Below are positions 50,020-61,135 of a stretch of DNA of 64,000 nucleotides, piece by piece. The DNA is from Oncomelania hupensis. Lineage: Eukaryota; Mollusca; Gastropoda; Littorinimorpha; Pomatiopsidae. Every line of letters starts with the position of its first letter. Within the stretch, counting starts at the first letter, position 1. The stretch covers positions 31,735,775-31,799,774 of the forward strand of contig CM072522.1 of the NCBI GenBank assembly GCA_036898135.1, read 5' to 3'. The translations under genes and the position numbers were made by a program. Below the pieces are notes generated by a model. The model had not been told where the DNA came from. It made no database searches and was given only the letters and a program-made list of their open reading frames with translations.

Positions 50020-53000
50020 GTGGGTTCGGGCAAATAGAATAGACCCAACGTTTCTCGGCGTGTCGTAAGAGGCGACTAACAGGGGTGATGTTAGCACGGC
50101 ATCACTGGGCGAAAGTCTTCTACACAGAAGTCACCGGCCAGGGCGGAGGAACCTCACGTTACTACAGGTTCAACGACCACGTGCTCAGGGCCAAGGCGAG
50201 CCACACTGTATTCGTGGATTTCGGCTGTGGCCAACAGCCTGGAGAGGATTGGGCCCTGCCAGGTCTTTTTTTGCCCAAGACACAACACATGATGAGGCTA
50301 TCCACTAATTCCATGCCGGATCGGTCGTCGCCCGGAACAAGGACCGCGCCTTCCGTTGGCCACCAGGACGGAGGTGAAAAGTATGCTACTGATGGACAAA
50401 TTAGCAAGATCCGCACGAGAAACAACATCGTCATAGGAACCTGGAATGTCAGGACTTTAACTGCGGAAGGAAAATTAGAAGAACTGGCCCACGAGCTGGA
50501 CCACTATCGATGGAACGTTCTAGGTATCAGCGAACTGCGCTGGAAAGGCCTAGGTGAAACAACGACTGACAAAGGCCACAAGCTCTATTTCAGCGGTAGA
50601 GATGACATGCACGAACACGGCGTTGGATTCTTGGTCCACAAGAACATTCTAGCCACTGTCATGGGTTGCCGCCCAGTATCCAGTAGACTCATTACCATCC
50701 GTCTGAGAGCAACCCCTTTCAACATTACCATCATCCAGGCCTATGCCCCAACATCAGACTATGAAGACAGCGAAGTGGAGGATTTTTATGAAAATATACA
50801 GGCGGTCCTTGACCAAGTGCCGAAGAAGGACATAGTCATAGTGCAAGGCGACTGGAATGCCAAGGTTGGCCAAGATGCGCACCACAACTGGGGAGACACA
50901 TGTGGACCCCACTGCAACAACGAGACAAATGACAGGGGTCTGAGGCTATTGGAGTTTGCCAGATACAACAATCTGGTACTGGCAAACACGCTTGGTCTCC
51001 AAAAAAAATCTAGACGATGGACATGGCACAGTCCCGGCGGGGAACATCACAACCAGATCGACTACATCATGGTCAAGAAACGCTTCAGATCAAGCATCAA
51101 CATTGGCAGGACACGCACTTTTCCAGTAGCAGACATTGGAAGTGACCACGATCTCGTGATGATGTCTTTCCGGCTCCATTTGAAGAGAGTAAATACAGCA
51201 AAGTGCACTAGGCTGAAGTTCGACCTGGACAAACTGCAAGACCCGGAGGTGGCAAAAATATTTCAGGCCACAATTGGAGGGAAATTTGCACCACTGCTTA
51301 TTTTGGGGGCAGGCGAAGTAGATGTCAACACCATGACCAATACCTTCAACTCAGCTGTAACAGATGCCGCCACTGAGATCCTTGGCAAGCACCGACCAAA
51401 GAAGAAGCCGTGGATCACACCTGAACTTTTGGATCTGTGTGATAAACGAAGAGAGTTAAAAAAGAAAAAGAACACCTCACAGGGAGCTGATGTCTACCGA
51501 AAAATCAACAATGACATCCGAAAAGGCATGCGCACAGCAAAGGAGAACTGGATAGAAGATCAATGCCAGGAAATAGAGAACAATCTGAACAAGAACAACA
51601 GCAAGAAGGCCTACCAGACTGTGAAGCGGCTGACAAGTGTTAAACAGCCCAAAGTCTCCACTATCCAAAGCAAGTCTGGCATATGCCTTACAGAAGAACA
51701 AGAAGTCTTGGACAGATGGACAGAGTACTGATCTGACCTTTACAACCATACACCAAATGGAGACCCATCAGTTCTAGCATGTCCCGAGAGCAGAGAAGAA
51801 GAAGAAATCCTCCCAATTCTCCGGGAAGAAGTTGAGGCAGCAGTGCAATCGCTGAAGAAAGGGAAGTCAGCGGGAGTGGACAACATACCAGCGGAACTGC
51901 TACAAGCAGGAGGAGAAGCAATGACTGATGCTCTCACCATTATCTGTAACAAGATCTGGCAGAGTGGGGAATGGCCTACACCATGGACCCAGTCGCTTGT
52001 CATCACTCTTCCCAAAAACGGTAACCTTCAGGAGTGTGAAAATTACCGCACCATCAGCCTCATCAGCCATCCCAGCAAGGTCCTCCTGAAAAAAATACTC
52101 AACAGGTTGAAACCACAAGCTGAACAAATCATAGCTGAAGAGCAAGCAGGATTCATGGCAGGGCGAAGTACCACTGAACAGATTTTCAACCTCATAATAA
52201 TCTGTGAGAAATACCTACAGCACCAACAACATCTATATCATGTGTTCATAGACTTCAAGAAGGCATTTGACCGAGTCTGGCATGCAGCTCTATGGGCAAC
52301 CATGAAAGTGTACAACATCAGCCCTAAAATTATTGAAGTCATCAAAAGCCTGTATGACAAGGCTACCAGTGCAGTCCTCCATAACAGCGTCATCGGGAAC
52401 TGGTTCAGAACAACAATCGGTGTGCGTCAAGGATGCCTGCTCTCTCCAACACTCTTCAACATCTTCCTAGAGCGCATCATGTCAGATGCTCTTGCAGATC
52501 ACGAAGGCACAGTCAGCATAGGGGGCAGAGCAATCTCCAGTCTTCGTTTTGCGGATGATATTGATGGATTGGCTGGAGAGGAACAAGAACTTGAACAGCT
52601 TGTACAGAGGCTTGATACCACCTCCAGAGCCTATGGAATGGAAATAAGTGCAGAGAAGACCAAAATGATGACCAACAACACCAATGGCATCAACACGGAC
52701 ATCAAAGTACAAGGCCAATCCCTCAACACAGTGCACAGCTTCAAATATTTAGGAGCCATTGTGTCAGACAATGGGTCTCGACAGGAAGTCCTCTCCAGGA
52801 TCGCACAAACAACTGCTGCCCTGACAATGTTGAAGCCCATTTGGAAAGACAGAACCATCAGTCTACATTCCAAAGTAAGACTGCTGCGCTCTCTGGTCAT
52901 CTCCATCTTCCTATATGCTTGCGAAGCATGGACTCTCACAGCAGATCTCCAACGAAGAATACAAAGCATGGAGATGAGGTGCTACAGAAGACTTCTGGGC

Positions 53001-53350
53001 ATTTCCTATACCCAACACATCACCAATGACGAAGTCCGACAGACCATCACACAAGCCATTGGACAACACGATGACCTGCTCACAGTGGTGAAGAAACGGA
53101 AACTCCGATGGTATGGCCACGTCACCAGATCATCAGGTCTTGCAAAGACCATTCTGCAAGGCACACAGTGCAAGGAGGTAGAAGAAGGGGGAGACCGAAA
53201 AAGAGGTGGGAGGACAACATTCGAGAATGGACTGGTTTGACACTGAGCGAAGCCATGAGGGCTGCTGAGGACAGAGAAAGATGGAGTATGCTGGTTAAGC
53301 GATCATCTGTGGTGCCCCTACGACCTTCGGGTTATGGGACAGGATAGTAT
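50020..53350 (+). mobile_element. Non-LTR family A, copy 7 (nearly full-length)
   Basis: Starts at the shared 5' leader (GGGTTCGGGCAAATAGAATA, then GACCCAACG) and ends in a short GATAG-type tail. One long frame spans endonuclease and RT. It is the best-preserved family member in the window and serves as the reference for the other copies. It lies inside the 49472-55145 insertion, so it is younger than copies 6 and 8. Confidence 0.92.
50088..53320 (+). pseudogene. Family A endonuclease-reverse transcriptase (one nonsense, one 2-bp insertion)
   Basis: From the first ATG at 50088, the EEP endonuclease begins near 50430: NIVIGTWNVRTL, LGISELRWKGLG, IQAYAPTSDYED, VQGDWNAKVGQD, QIDYIMVKKRF, IGSDHDLVMMSF. 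A single TGA at 51729-51731 (other copies read TGC) interrupts the linker; the same frame reopens at once. RT follows: GKSAGVDNIPAELLQ, AGFMAGRSTTEQ, DFKKAFDRVWHA, GVRQGCLLSPTLFNIFLE and RFADDIDGLAGEE (FADD active site). The C-terminus has KRKLRWYGHVTRSSGLAKT. A CA insertion near 53163 shifts the last 60 residues. Repairing these two sites would give roughly 1080 codons. No ORF1 is visible. The protein would nick DNA and prime reverse transcription at the nick. Confidence 0.92.
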
Positions 53351-53735
53351 AGATAGGATAGAACAACTATACATCACAAGTTTAGTTTAGTTATATAGAT
53401 TATAGTCCCACGTCACATTAGCGAATAGGGGACTGGGAAGAGGGGGGAAAGGGGATAAATCACCGTGTACATCACAAGAGCTATTCTACCAGGTATGTAA
53501 TATTTCACAGTCAAAAGTTATTACTCAATACTAATTAAATATATTTTAATCTGCTGTAATTTACAAGTTATCACATATAAATAAATATTTCTTTTTCACA
53601 GATGTTTCTCAATAGTTATAGTTATTTGTTGTGAAATGCGGGGGGTGGGTGTGTGTGTTATGTAAACAAAATAAGGCTTTCCTTCCGACCACCTCAACCT
53701 TTAGAACCAAGGTCGACCCAAGGAAAAGCGCTGTC

Positions 53736-54527
53736 ACAGAACGTGGCACATCACATCACCCCAGCTAGGCTACAGAACAGCAATCACTGAATCTGGTTTT
53801 TGGTTTGGTACATGATACCAGTGGGAATCCTCCGGCCTGTGGAGACAAGGACATACAAACGACGTGACAGACACACAGGCACAGATGGTTATTCAAGGTG
53901 GTACACAGGCACATAGAAGTCCCAGGCGGCGTCACAGAACGTGGCACATCACATCACCCCAGCTAGACTACAGTACAGCAATCACTGAATCTGGTTTTTG
54001 GTTTGGTACATCTGCAGCAATACATACAAAATATATAACCATAAATAATTATATTACAACATATTGCACAATCATTTCTCTGACAGTATGATTTTCCCCC
54101 TTACATTCATTCTTCCTGTCATAACTAAACTCTGTCATTGCGCACATACACTTCCATTCACCTTCCTGTCATTCCTTCGCTACATAACAGCGAATTCTCT
54201 TATATTAATTTATAATCATTTAATTTATAATTCATTTTAGAAAATCCTTTCACTCTCTCTTTGGTATTTATGTAGCAAATAATATGAAACATAAAAATAG
54301 AATCAAAGAGAACATAATCAACTATCCATTCACGCTCACACTCATAACCCAGCCCCCCGAACGATATGGCCAACTGAGAAATTGAAACAGGCGACTTACG
54401 ATACCAGTGGGAATCCTCCGGCCTGTGGAGACAAGGACATACAAACGGTGTGACAGACACACAGGCACAGATGGTTATTCAAGGTGGTACACAGGCACAT
54501 GGAAGTCCCAGGCGGCGTCACAGGGCA
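53736..54527 (+). repeat. Duplicated blocks A-B-A'...B' inside the 5.7-kb insertion
   Basis: Block A (53736-53812, CAGAACGTGGCACATCACAT onward) recurs at 53934-54010. Block B (53812-53937, GATACCAGTGGGAATCCTCC onward) recurs at 54401-54527. Copies differ by only a few bases. No ORF is seen in 53351-55145; this is the noncoding body of the insertion. Confidence 0.8.
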
Positions 54528-55145
54528 CCCGACGTTACACGTACGTAACTCGGATTTCACCGTAAATACACAGCAGGTATTAGTTCGGTTTAAGAAAATG
54601 TAAGTTCAACAAACACTTCCCAAAGTGTCCCTTAAATAATCCTCCTCTTCCGTCCTAGGCTCTTTTTCGTTGACAGTCTGTTCAGAAACGTCACACAGAC
54701 ACTGCCACTATCTGTCACCTTGAAAAACCACAGATCCACCCACTTTACTGTACGCCGATCTTGCTACACAAGTGATGTGAAAAAGTTCTCTTCCCTAACA
54801 AAATATGCAGTGCAAGAGGTTTTATACTGTTAACCTAGAATGTTCTTGAATATACTCATTTCAATTATAATTTACTTCTAGAACCATACGCGATTAGAGC
54901 ACGCATTCCACACATAGAAAATCGCATGGCAGCAATCAATCTTCTCATAACAAAATAGCCAACTACTGTTTTCTAAAAATAGTGCGTTCTGCACGGGCGT
55001 GATTCACTCGCTACTTTTATTAATTATAAACTTAATTAATTTATCCCAATACTCTCCCCTTGTACCGTAACTTTTAACCTCTATGTACAGGCTGATGATT
55101 AAACTATATACATAGGCGCACGACTGCAAACTGCGTAGCGTGACA

Positions 55146-56555
55146 CTGTCCCTCTGTCCTAGATTTCTTGTTCTTCTGTAAGACTTATGCCAGGATTCCT
55201 TTGGATCGTGGAGACCTTGGGCTGTTTAACACTTGTCAGCCGCATCACAGTCTGGTAAGCCTTCTTGCTGTTGTTCTTGTTCAGACTGTTCTCTATTTCT
55301 TGGGATCTTCTATCCAGTTCTCCTTTGCTGTGCGCATGTCTTTTCGGATGTCATTGTTGATTTTTCGGTAGGCATCAGCTCCCTGTGAGGTGTTCGTTTT
55401 CTTTTTCATCTCTCTTCGTTTATCACACAGGTCCAAAAGTTTAGGTGTGAGCCACAGCTTCTTCTTTGACCGGTGCTTTCCAAGGATCTCCGTGGCGGCT
55501 TCTGTCACAGCTAAGTTGAAGGCGGTGGTCATAGTGTTGACATCTACTTCACAAGCTCCCAAAATGAGCAGTGGTGCAAATTTTTTCCAATTGTGGCCTC
55601 AAATATTTCTGCCACCTACGGGTCTTGCAGTTTGTCCAGGTCGAACTTCAGTCTAGTGCACTTTGCTGTGTTTACTCTCTTCAAGTGCAGCCGGAAAGAC
55701 AGCATCACGAGATCATGGTCGCTTCCGATGTCTGCTCCTGGAAAAGTACGTGTCCTGCCAATGTTGATGCTTGATCTGAAGCGTTTCTTGATCATGATAT
55801 AGTCGATCTGGTTGTGATGCTCCCCGCCGGGACTGTGCCCTGTCCATCGTCTGGATGTTTTGTGGAGACCATGCGTGTTTGCCAGTATCCGATTGTTGTA
55901 TCTGACAAACTCCAACACTCTCAGACCCCTGTCATTTGGCTCGTTGTTGCAGTGGGTTTCACATGTGTCTCCCTAGTTGTGGTGCGAATCTTGGCCAACC
56001 TTGGCATTCCAGTCGCCTTCCACCATGACTGTGTCCTTTTTTGGCACTTGGTCAAGGACAGCCTGTAGATTTTTATAGAAATCCTCCACTTCGCTGTCGT
56101 CATAGTCTGATGTTGGGGCATAGGCCTGTATGATGGTGATGTTGAAAGGGGCTGCTCTCAGACGGATGGTAATGAGTCTACTGGAGACTGGGCGGCAACC
56201 CATGACAGTAGAATGTTCTTGTGGACCAAGAATCCAACCCCTTGTTCGTGCCTGTCATTTCTACCGCTGAAATAAAGCTTGTGGCCTTTGTCGGTCGTTG
56301 TTTCACCTATGCCTATCCAGCGCAGTTCGCTGATCCCTTAAACGTTCCATCGATAGTGGTCCATCTCGTGGACCAGTTCTTCTAATTTTTCCTCCGCATT
56401 TAGGGTCCTGACATTCCAGGTTCCTATGACGATTTTATTTCTGATGCGGATCTTGCTAAGTTGTCCATCAGTAGCACACTTTTCGCCTCCGTCCTGGTGG
56501 CCAACGGAAGGTGCGGTCCTTGATGATCCGGGCGACGACCGATCCGGCATGGAGT
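55146..56555 (-). pseudogene. Non-LTR family A, copy 6, 5' half (endonuclease), separated by the insertion
   Basis: The minus strand from 56555 reads MPDRSSPGSSRTAPSVG, KIVIGTWNVRTLNAEEKLEE, IIQAYAPTSDYDDSEVED, VEGDWNAKVGQDSHHN, QIDYIMIKKRFRSSINIG, IGSDHDLVMLSF and a decayed linker down to the GAAGAACAAGAAATCT segment at 55160. There are multiple stops and shifts. It ends exactly where copy 6 at 49471 begins, so the two are one old element. Confidence 0.85.
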
Positions 56556-56812
56556 AAACCCTATGGGTTCGGGCACTGATTAGAATAGACCCAACGTTTC
56601 CCGACGTGTCGTAAGAGGCGACTAAAAGGGGTGATGTCAGCACGGCATCACTGGGCGAAACTCTTCTACACAGATGTCTACACAGATGTCACCGGCCAGG
56701 ACGGAGGAACCTCATGTTACTACAGGTTCAACGACCACGTGCTCGGGTCCTTTCTTGGGGTCTTTCTTGCCAAAGACACACTGCATGATGATTAAAACCA
56801 TTTACTCCATGC
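56556..56812 (+). pseudogene. Inverted 5' leader of family A copy 6
   Basis: The family A 5' leader (GGGTTCGGGCAC, GACCCAACGTTTCCCGACGT, GTTCAACGACCACGTGCTCG) lies in plus orientation, head to head with the minus-strand endonuclease half. The breakpoints share CTCCATGC (about 56805-56812 and the start of the endonuclease half). This is the arrangement expected from 5' inversion during target-primed insertion. Confidence 0.75.
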
Positions 56813-57176
56813 AATCACTTGGTGATAGAATTTTCCCTTCCTAGCGGTGAGAACGTCAATAAAGATTCTGTAAAATACCAGTTTGCGAAGAGCGATTATG
56901 AGGGTATGAGGAGGTTTGCACGAAATGATGAATGGAAGAGAGACTTGCATGAGGGTTTGAATGTGAATGAGTGCTGGGATAGAATAAAGTTGATGGTGAG
57001 AGAGGCTAAGGAAAGGTTTGTACCAGTGAGAAGGTTTAAACTACATGGAGGAGAACTCAAAAGGACGAATATTCCACCAGACATGCATGACAACATTAGA
57101 CAAACAAGACGAGCATTTAAAGATGTATACGTGTTGAAGGGCTGGGTTAAGGCGAGAAAAATCCCTCGTGGGTGAG
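56813..57176 (+). pseudogene. Non-LTR ORF2 linker fragment (CR1-like)
   Basis: The frame ending at the TGA at 57173-57175 reads VIEFSLPSGENVNKDSVKYQ, FAKSDYEGMRRFARNDEWKR, VNECWDRIKLMVREAKERFV and PVRRF. This resembles the segment between endonuclease and RT in CR1/Jockey-type ORF2 proteins (Y-F-K-ADYE, W..FK, ERFVP). Neither the endonuclease nor RT is attached, and it does not match families A or B, so it is an isolated relic. Confidence 0.5.
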
Positions 57177-57789
57177 GTGAGTGGCAGGTGAGGTGAGGCT
57201 AGAATAAGGAAAAGGAAAACGACGATGAGCCAACACAGGGACACGTCCATGAAGGTTTACCAGCAATTCTTTATTGGTTCAAATCCAAATTAAAACACAA
57301 AAAATCTCTGACACAATCAAACAAAAACAGTGGTATAAGCTGAGGACTGTCAATGGAATGTTGACAGTAATATCATACGCACAACCATGTGCTTGCATCT
57401 ACACTTTTAATACTAAATAACAAGAAGTATTACTAGATATAAATACGTTGTACAAAATATAAACATCTTTCAATCAAACTGACTGACTAATAAGAAAATC
57501 AACGATCAATAAATGGCATTATAAACTGAAGACAATAATAACTTTATAAGTGATGTAGAAATAAACAAGATGAACCACCATAACGTTAATTTACAACTTG
57601 TCATTCATAGCAAGATATACATACTATAAATAGGTACGATACTTCATAGCAAAATATAAATACTATAAATAGGTATGACGTTATACCTCTATAACATCTG
57701 ACAATACACAGTTAGGAAAACTAGATCAACAAGTCGATCATCAAAGCCTAAACATGTCGGTCACAGCCATAACTACGTAGCAGTGAATA
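57177..57789. other. AT-rich sequence without recognisable gene
   Basis: Opens with GGTGAGGTGAGTGGCAGGTG repeats, then AT-rich sequence. CAATTCTTTATTGG at 57269-57282 reads as AATAAAG on the minus strand, as in the minus-strand LTRs of this window. A solo LTR is possible, but I could not define ends. A short direct repeat (CATAGCAA.ATATA.ATACTATAAATAGGTA) occurs near 57605 and 57648. Confidence 0.35.
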
Positions 57790-58492
57790 AACGCCTGTGA
57801 GTTCGGCCACGGAATAGAATAGACCCAACGTTTCCCGGCGTGTCGTAAGAGGCGACTAACAGGGGTGATGTCAGCACGGCATCACTGGGCGAAAGTCTTC
57901 AACACAGAAGTCACCGGCCAGGTTCGACGACCACGTGCTCGGGGCCAAGGCGAGCCACACTGTATTCGTGGATATCGGCTGTGACCAACAGCCTGGAGAG
58001 GATTGGGCCCTGCCAGGTCTTTCTTGCTCAAGACACACTGCATGATGAAAAGAACCACTCACTCCATACCGGATCGGTCGTCGCCCGGGTCGGAGGTGAT
58101 AAGTGTGCTACTGATGGACAACTTAGCAGGATCCGCACGAGAGAAAACATCTTTATAGGAACCTGGAATGTCAGGACTGAGGAAATTAGAAGAACGAGCC
58201 CACGAGCTGGACCACTATCGATGAAACATCTTAGGTATCAGCGAACTGCGCTGGAAAGGCCTGGGTAAAACAACGAACAATAAAGGCCACAAGCTTTATT
58301 TCAGCGGTAGAGATGACAGGCAGGCAGGTTGGATTCTTGGTGATTGGTCCACAAAGACATTCTAGCCACTGTCATGAGTTGCTGCCCAGTCTCCAGTAGA
58401 CTCATTACCATCCTTCGGAGCCCCTTGCAACAGCGCCATCATCCAGGTCTATGCCCCAACATCAGACTATGACGACAGCAAAGTGGAGGATT

Positions 58493-59904
58493 TAAGATAA
58501 GATAAGACAACTTTATTATCTTTTACAAGAAATTACATTGTGGTGTACAATTACAATCAATAAGGAATAAACATCACAATAATAATAACAACAATCATAA
58601 TGACAATAAGGATAAAACAGCACAGTCACACATGAATATAATTACACTTATGCATGCTAACATTAAATGACAGCAAATGTTAAACATTAAATGACAGCAA
58701 ATGTTAAACATTAAATGACAGCAAATGTTAAATGAAATTATTTTGGGCATACACACACACTCACACAAGTATGTAGAACACCAAGACTGGGTTTTACTAA
58801 GAATGTAAGAATCGGAAAGTGATTTTTGACGGAAAGAACGCAAACTTCTTCTAGAAATGTAAGAATTTAATGCAAAATTGGCTCTTTCCGTTTCAAAAGT
58901 TGACCTAGTTCGTCTCCTATAGGTGACGAAATAGGTCAAACTTTCTTGCAACATTTTCCGAACATTGACTGGATTTTCTCCATCCCGAGCACTCACTTGT
59001 ACTTAAAACACTCTCATGCACTACAACTGCACTCCCATGCACTAAAAGAGCACTCCTGCGTACTTAGAAAAAGTGGGTGGCTGGAAAAAACTGGGTGGCT
59101 AATACACTCACACATTTCCTGCATAAAAAGCAAGGTTAGTCACCCATTTCAAGGCTTATGTGTACGCACACACACACACACGCACACACACACACGCACA
59201 TGTCATTTATTAAGTAATGAGACAGCCTTTGGGATAAAACTGTTTTTCGTTCTGAGAGTTATGACCCTTGATGTTTGGTAGCGCCTTCCAGAAGGCAGGA
59301 GCTGGAAGTGGTGCGCAAGCACATGAGTGCTATCCAGCACAATGCAACTGGCTTTCCGCACAATACGCCTTTCATACAACACCTGCAGACTCTCTTGTTT
59401 CACTCCCACAACCTTCCCACAGACTTTCACCACTCGATCCAGCACACTTTTGTTTTTTACACACAAACTTCCATACCAGCAGATAAAAGAAAAGGTAAGA
59501 ACGGACTCAATAAAAGAAGAGTAAAAAGTCTGAAGGATGCGGTTATTGACTTGGAGATTTCGAAGTTTTTGAAGGCAGTAAATTCTAGAGTGACATTTTT
59601 TGTGGATGGCCTGGGTGTTTGCAGTGAAGTTCAGTTTCTCGTCAATGATGGTTTCCAGGTATTTGTATTGAGTGACTCTCTCGACTGTAACACCATAATG
59701 ACAAGGTCTGGAATGAGAGCGTAGTTTTTACGAAAGTCAATGATCGACCAGTTCCTTAGTTTATTGACAGATGTTTGCTGTCCAGATAGTTTTGTTTGCA
59801 CCAGGAGCTGAACCTATCAACTGCAGAGATATACACAGCATTTGAATTGGACAGGTCCTCAAGGGCAGAATCGTCCGAGTACTTTATGACCGGTGTGGCG
59901 TCAT
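58493..59904 (-). pseudogene. Rex1/CR1-like non-LTR retrotransposon, 5'-truncated
   Basis: The minus strand starts near 59904 inside RT at VIKYSDDSALEDL (SDD active-site box), then VDRFSSWCKQNYLDSKHLS, KKCHSRIYCLQKLRNLQV, TFYSSFIESVLTFSFICWYG, and ends LLPSGRRYQTSRVITLRTKN SFIPKAVSLLNK before a TAA at about 59209. Frames are broken in the first third. The 3' noncoding region has a 24-base unit (ATTAAATGACAGCAAATGTT) three times near 58660-58731, and the element ends in ATCTT repeats at 58493-58507. The LLPSGRRY C-terminus is typical of Rex1-type proteins. It is inserted in family A copy 9. Confidence 0.8.
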
Positions 59905-59998
59905 ATATTTCTATGAACATCTACAGGCTGTCCTTGACCAAGTGCCGAAGAAAGACATAGTCATAGTGCAAGGAGTTTGGAGTGGCAGGGTTGGCCGG

Positions 59999-60615
59999 TG
60001 TTACACGGTTGTTATTTGATCAATGGTTGATTCAGCCCCAATGGCTTGAATCTTGATAATTGTTACTCGGATTCGTTTATCCACGCAACCTGTTTACTCA
60101 GCAACAAGGCAGGAGTCGTCGTATACAGTTTTCCAACTTTATTCAGCAAACTTCAACAACTGCATACAAGATCGCTTTCCGAAAATCACTTCAAAGATCA
60201 TCATAAAAAAATGTCCATACATCAAACTCTCTTTTCACTACTCAAACAGACACAAAGCATCACTTATATAGCCTCTCTGCAATCAAGAAAAAGTTCGAAC
60301 ATTCCAGCATGACGCAATAATACCCAATCAAAATAAAATTCGTCACCGGAACTATGCACTGTCTTACGTCATATAATCTTATTTAGGTTAGAAGAATCTC
60401 TTAGCTCTTACTAGATTTCTCTAGATGCTTCGATCGAAAGTAAACAAGTAATTCAAGAAAATGTTCCAATAATATCGAATAACTAAAATTATTAACATTA
60501 TACCAAGCTTCTAGCAAACACGCAAAATAATCAAATCAAAGGAAAATACACTCTGTTACTGCATGCTTTGCAAAATAAAATGATCGGATCTATCGTGCGC
60601 GTCTCAAACGTAACA
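59999..60615 (-). mobile_element. Solo LTR of a gypsy element related to 24529-30227, with GCCGG duplication
   Basis: On the minus strand it starts TGTTACGTTTGAGACGCGCA, close to TGTTACGTTGAAACGCG...GCGCGCACGATAGATC of the full element. It shares TTTGCAAAG, CCTTTGATTTGA and TTATTCAGCACACATC-like landmarks and ends GTGTAACA. Length is 617 against 632 bp. GCCGG flanks it on both sides (59994-59998 and 60616-60620). It is a product of LTR-LTR recombination inside family A copy 9. Confidence 0.9.
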
Positions 60616-61135
60616 GCCGGTATGCGCGCCGCAGCTGCAGAGTCACATGTGGACCTGCTTCAAAAGCGGGGCGGGTGGTCGGGGTCTGAGAATTTGCCGG
60701 ATGCGGCAGTCTGATGCTGGCAGACGCGCTTGGACTCCGCGGGAGGTCCGAACAATGGCGCGGTCCCGGCAGGGAGCATCGCGGCCGGATTGGCTGCATC
60801 GTGTTCAGGACACGCTTCTGATCGGCCGTCGGCATTGGCAGGACACGCAATTTTCCAGGCGCAGACATCGGAAGTGACCACTATCTCTTGATGATGTCTT
60901 TCCGGCTCCACTTACAAAAACAATCCTGCAAGGCACAGTGCAAGGAGGCAGAAGAAGAGAAAGCCAGATAAAGAAATAGGAGGACAACATTCGAGAATGG
61001 ACTGGTTTGACACTGAACGAAGCCCATGAGGATTGCTGAGAACAGAGAAAGACGGAGTACGCTGATTAAACGATCATCTGTGGTGCTCCAACGACCTTTG
61101 AGTTACGGGATAGGATAGAATAGGATAGGAATGAA

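Larger units (their letters stand above)
49472..55145. mobile_element. 5.7-kb insertion with TGTCACG...CGTGACA ends and CTGTC duplication (probable solo LTR carrying a nested non-LTR copy)
   Basis: The left end TGTCACG (49472) and right end CGTGACA (55139-55145) are inverted. The flanking CTGTC occurs at 49467-49471 and 55146-55150. Removing the insertion and one CTGTC rejoins a family A copy, with only a 4-base excess. Without family A copy 7 (50020-53350) the element is about 2.3 kb. An AATAAA on the minus strand near the left end suggests a minus-oriented LTR. I found no internal LTR pair, so a solo LTR or another 5-bp-duplication element are both possible. Confidence 0.7.
57790..61135 (+). 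mobile_element. Non-LTR family A, copy 9: split by two insertions, RT deleted, partly A-to-G hypermutated
   Basis: Pieces are 57790-58492 (leader and early endonuclease, decayed), 59905-59998 (QAVLDQVPKKDIVI equivalent), and 60616-61135 (rest of the endonuclease fused to the family 3' end). The middle insertion 58493-59904 is a Rex1/CR1-like element and 59999-60615 a solo LTR. Near 60914 the endonuclease end joins directly to the ILQGTVQGGRRR segment, so the RT is missing. The tail is (GATAG)n at 61110-61131. Bases flanking the solo LTR show dense A-to-G changes against copy 7. Confidence 0.85.
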
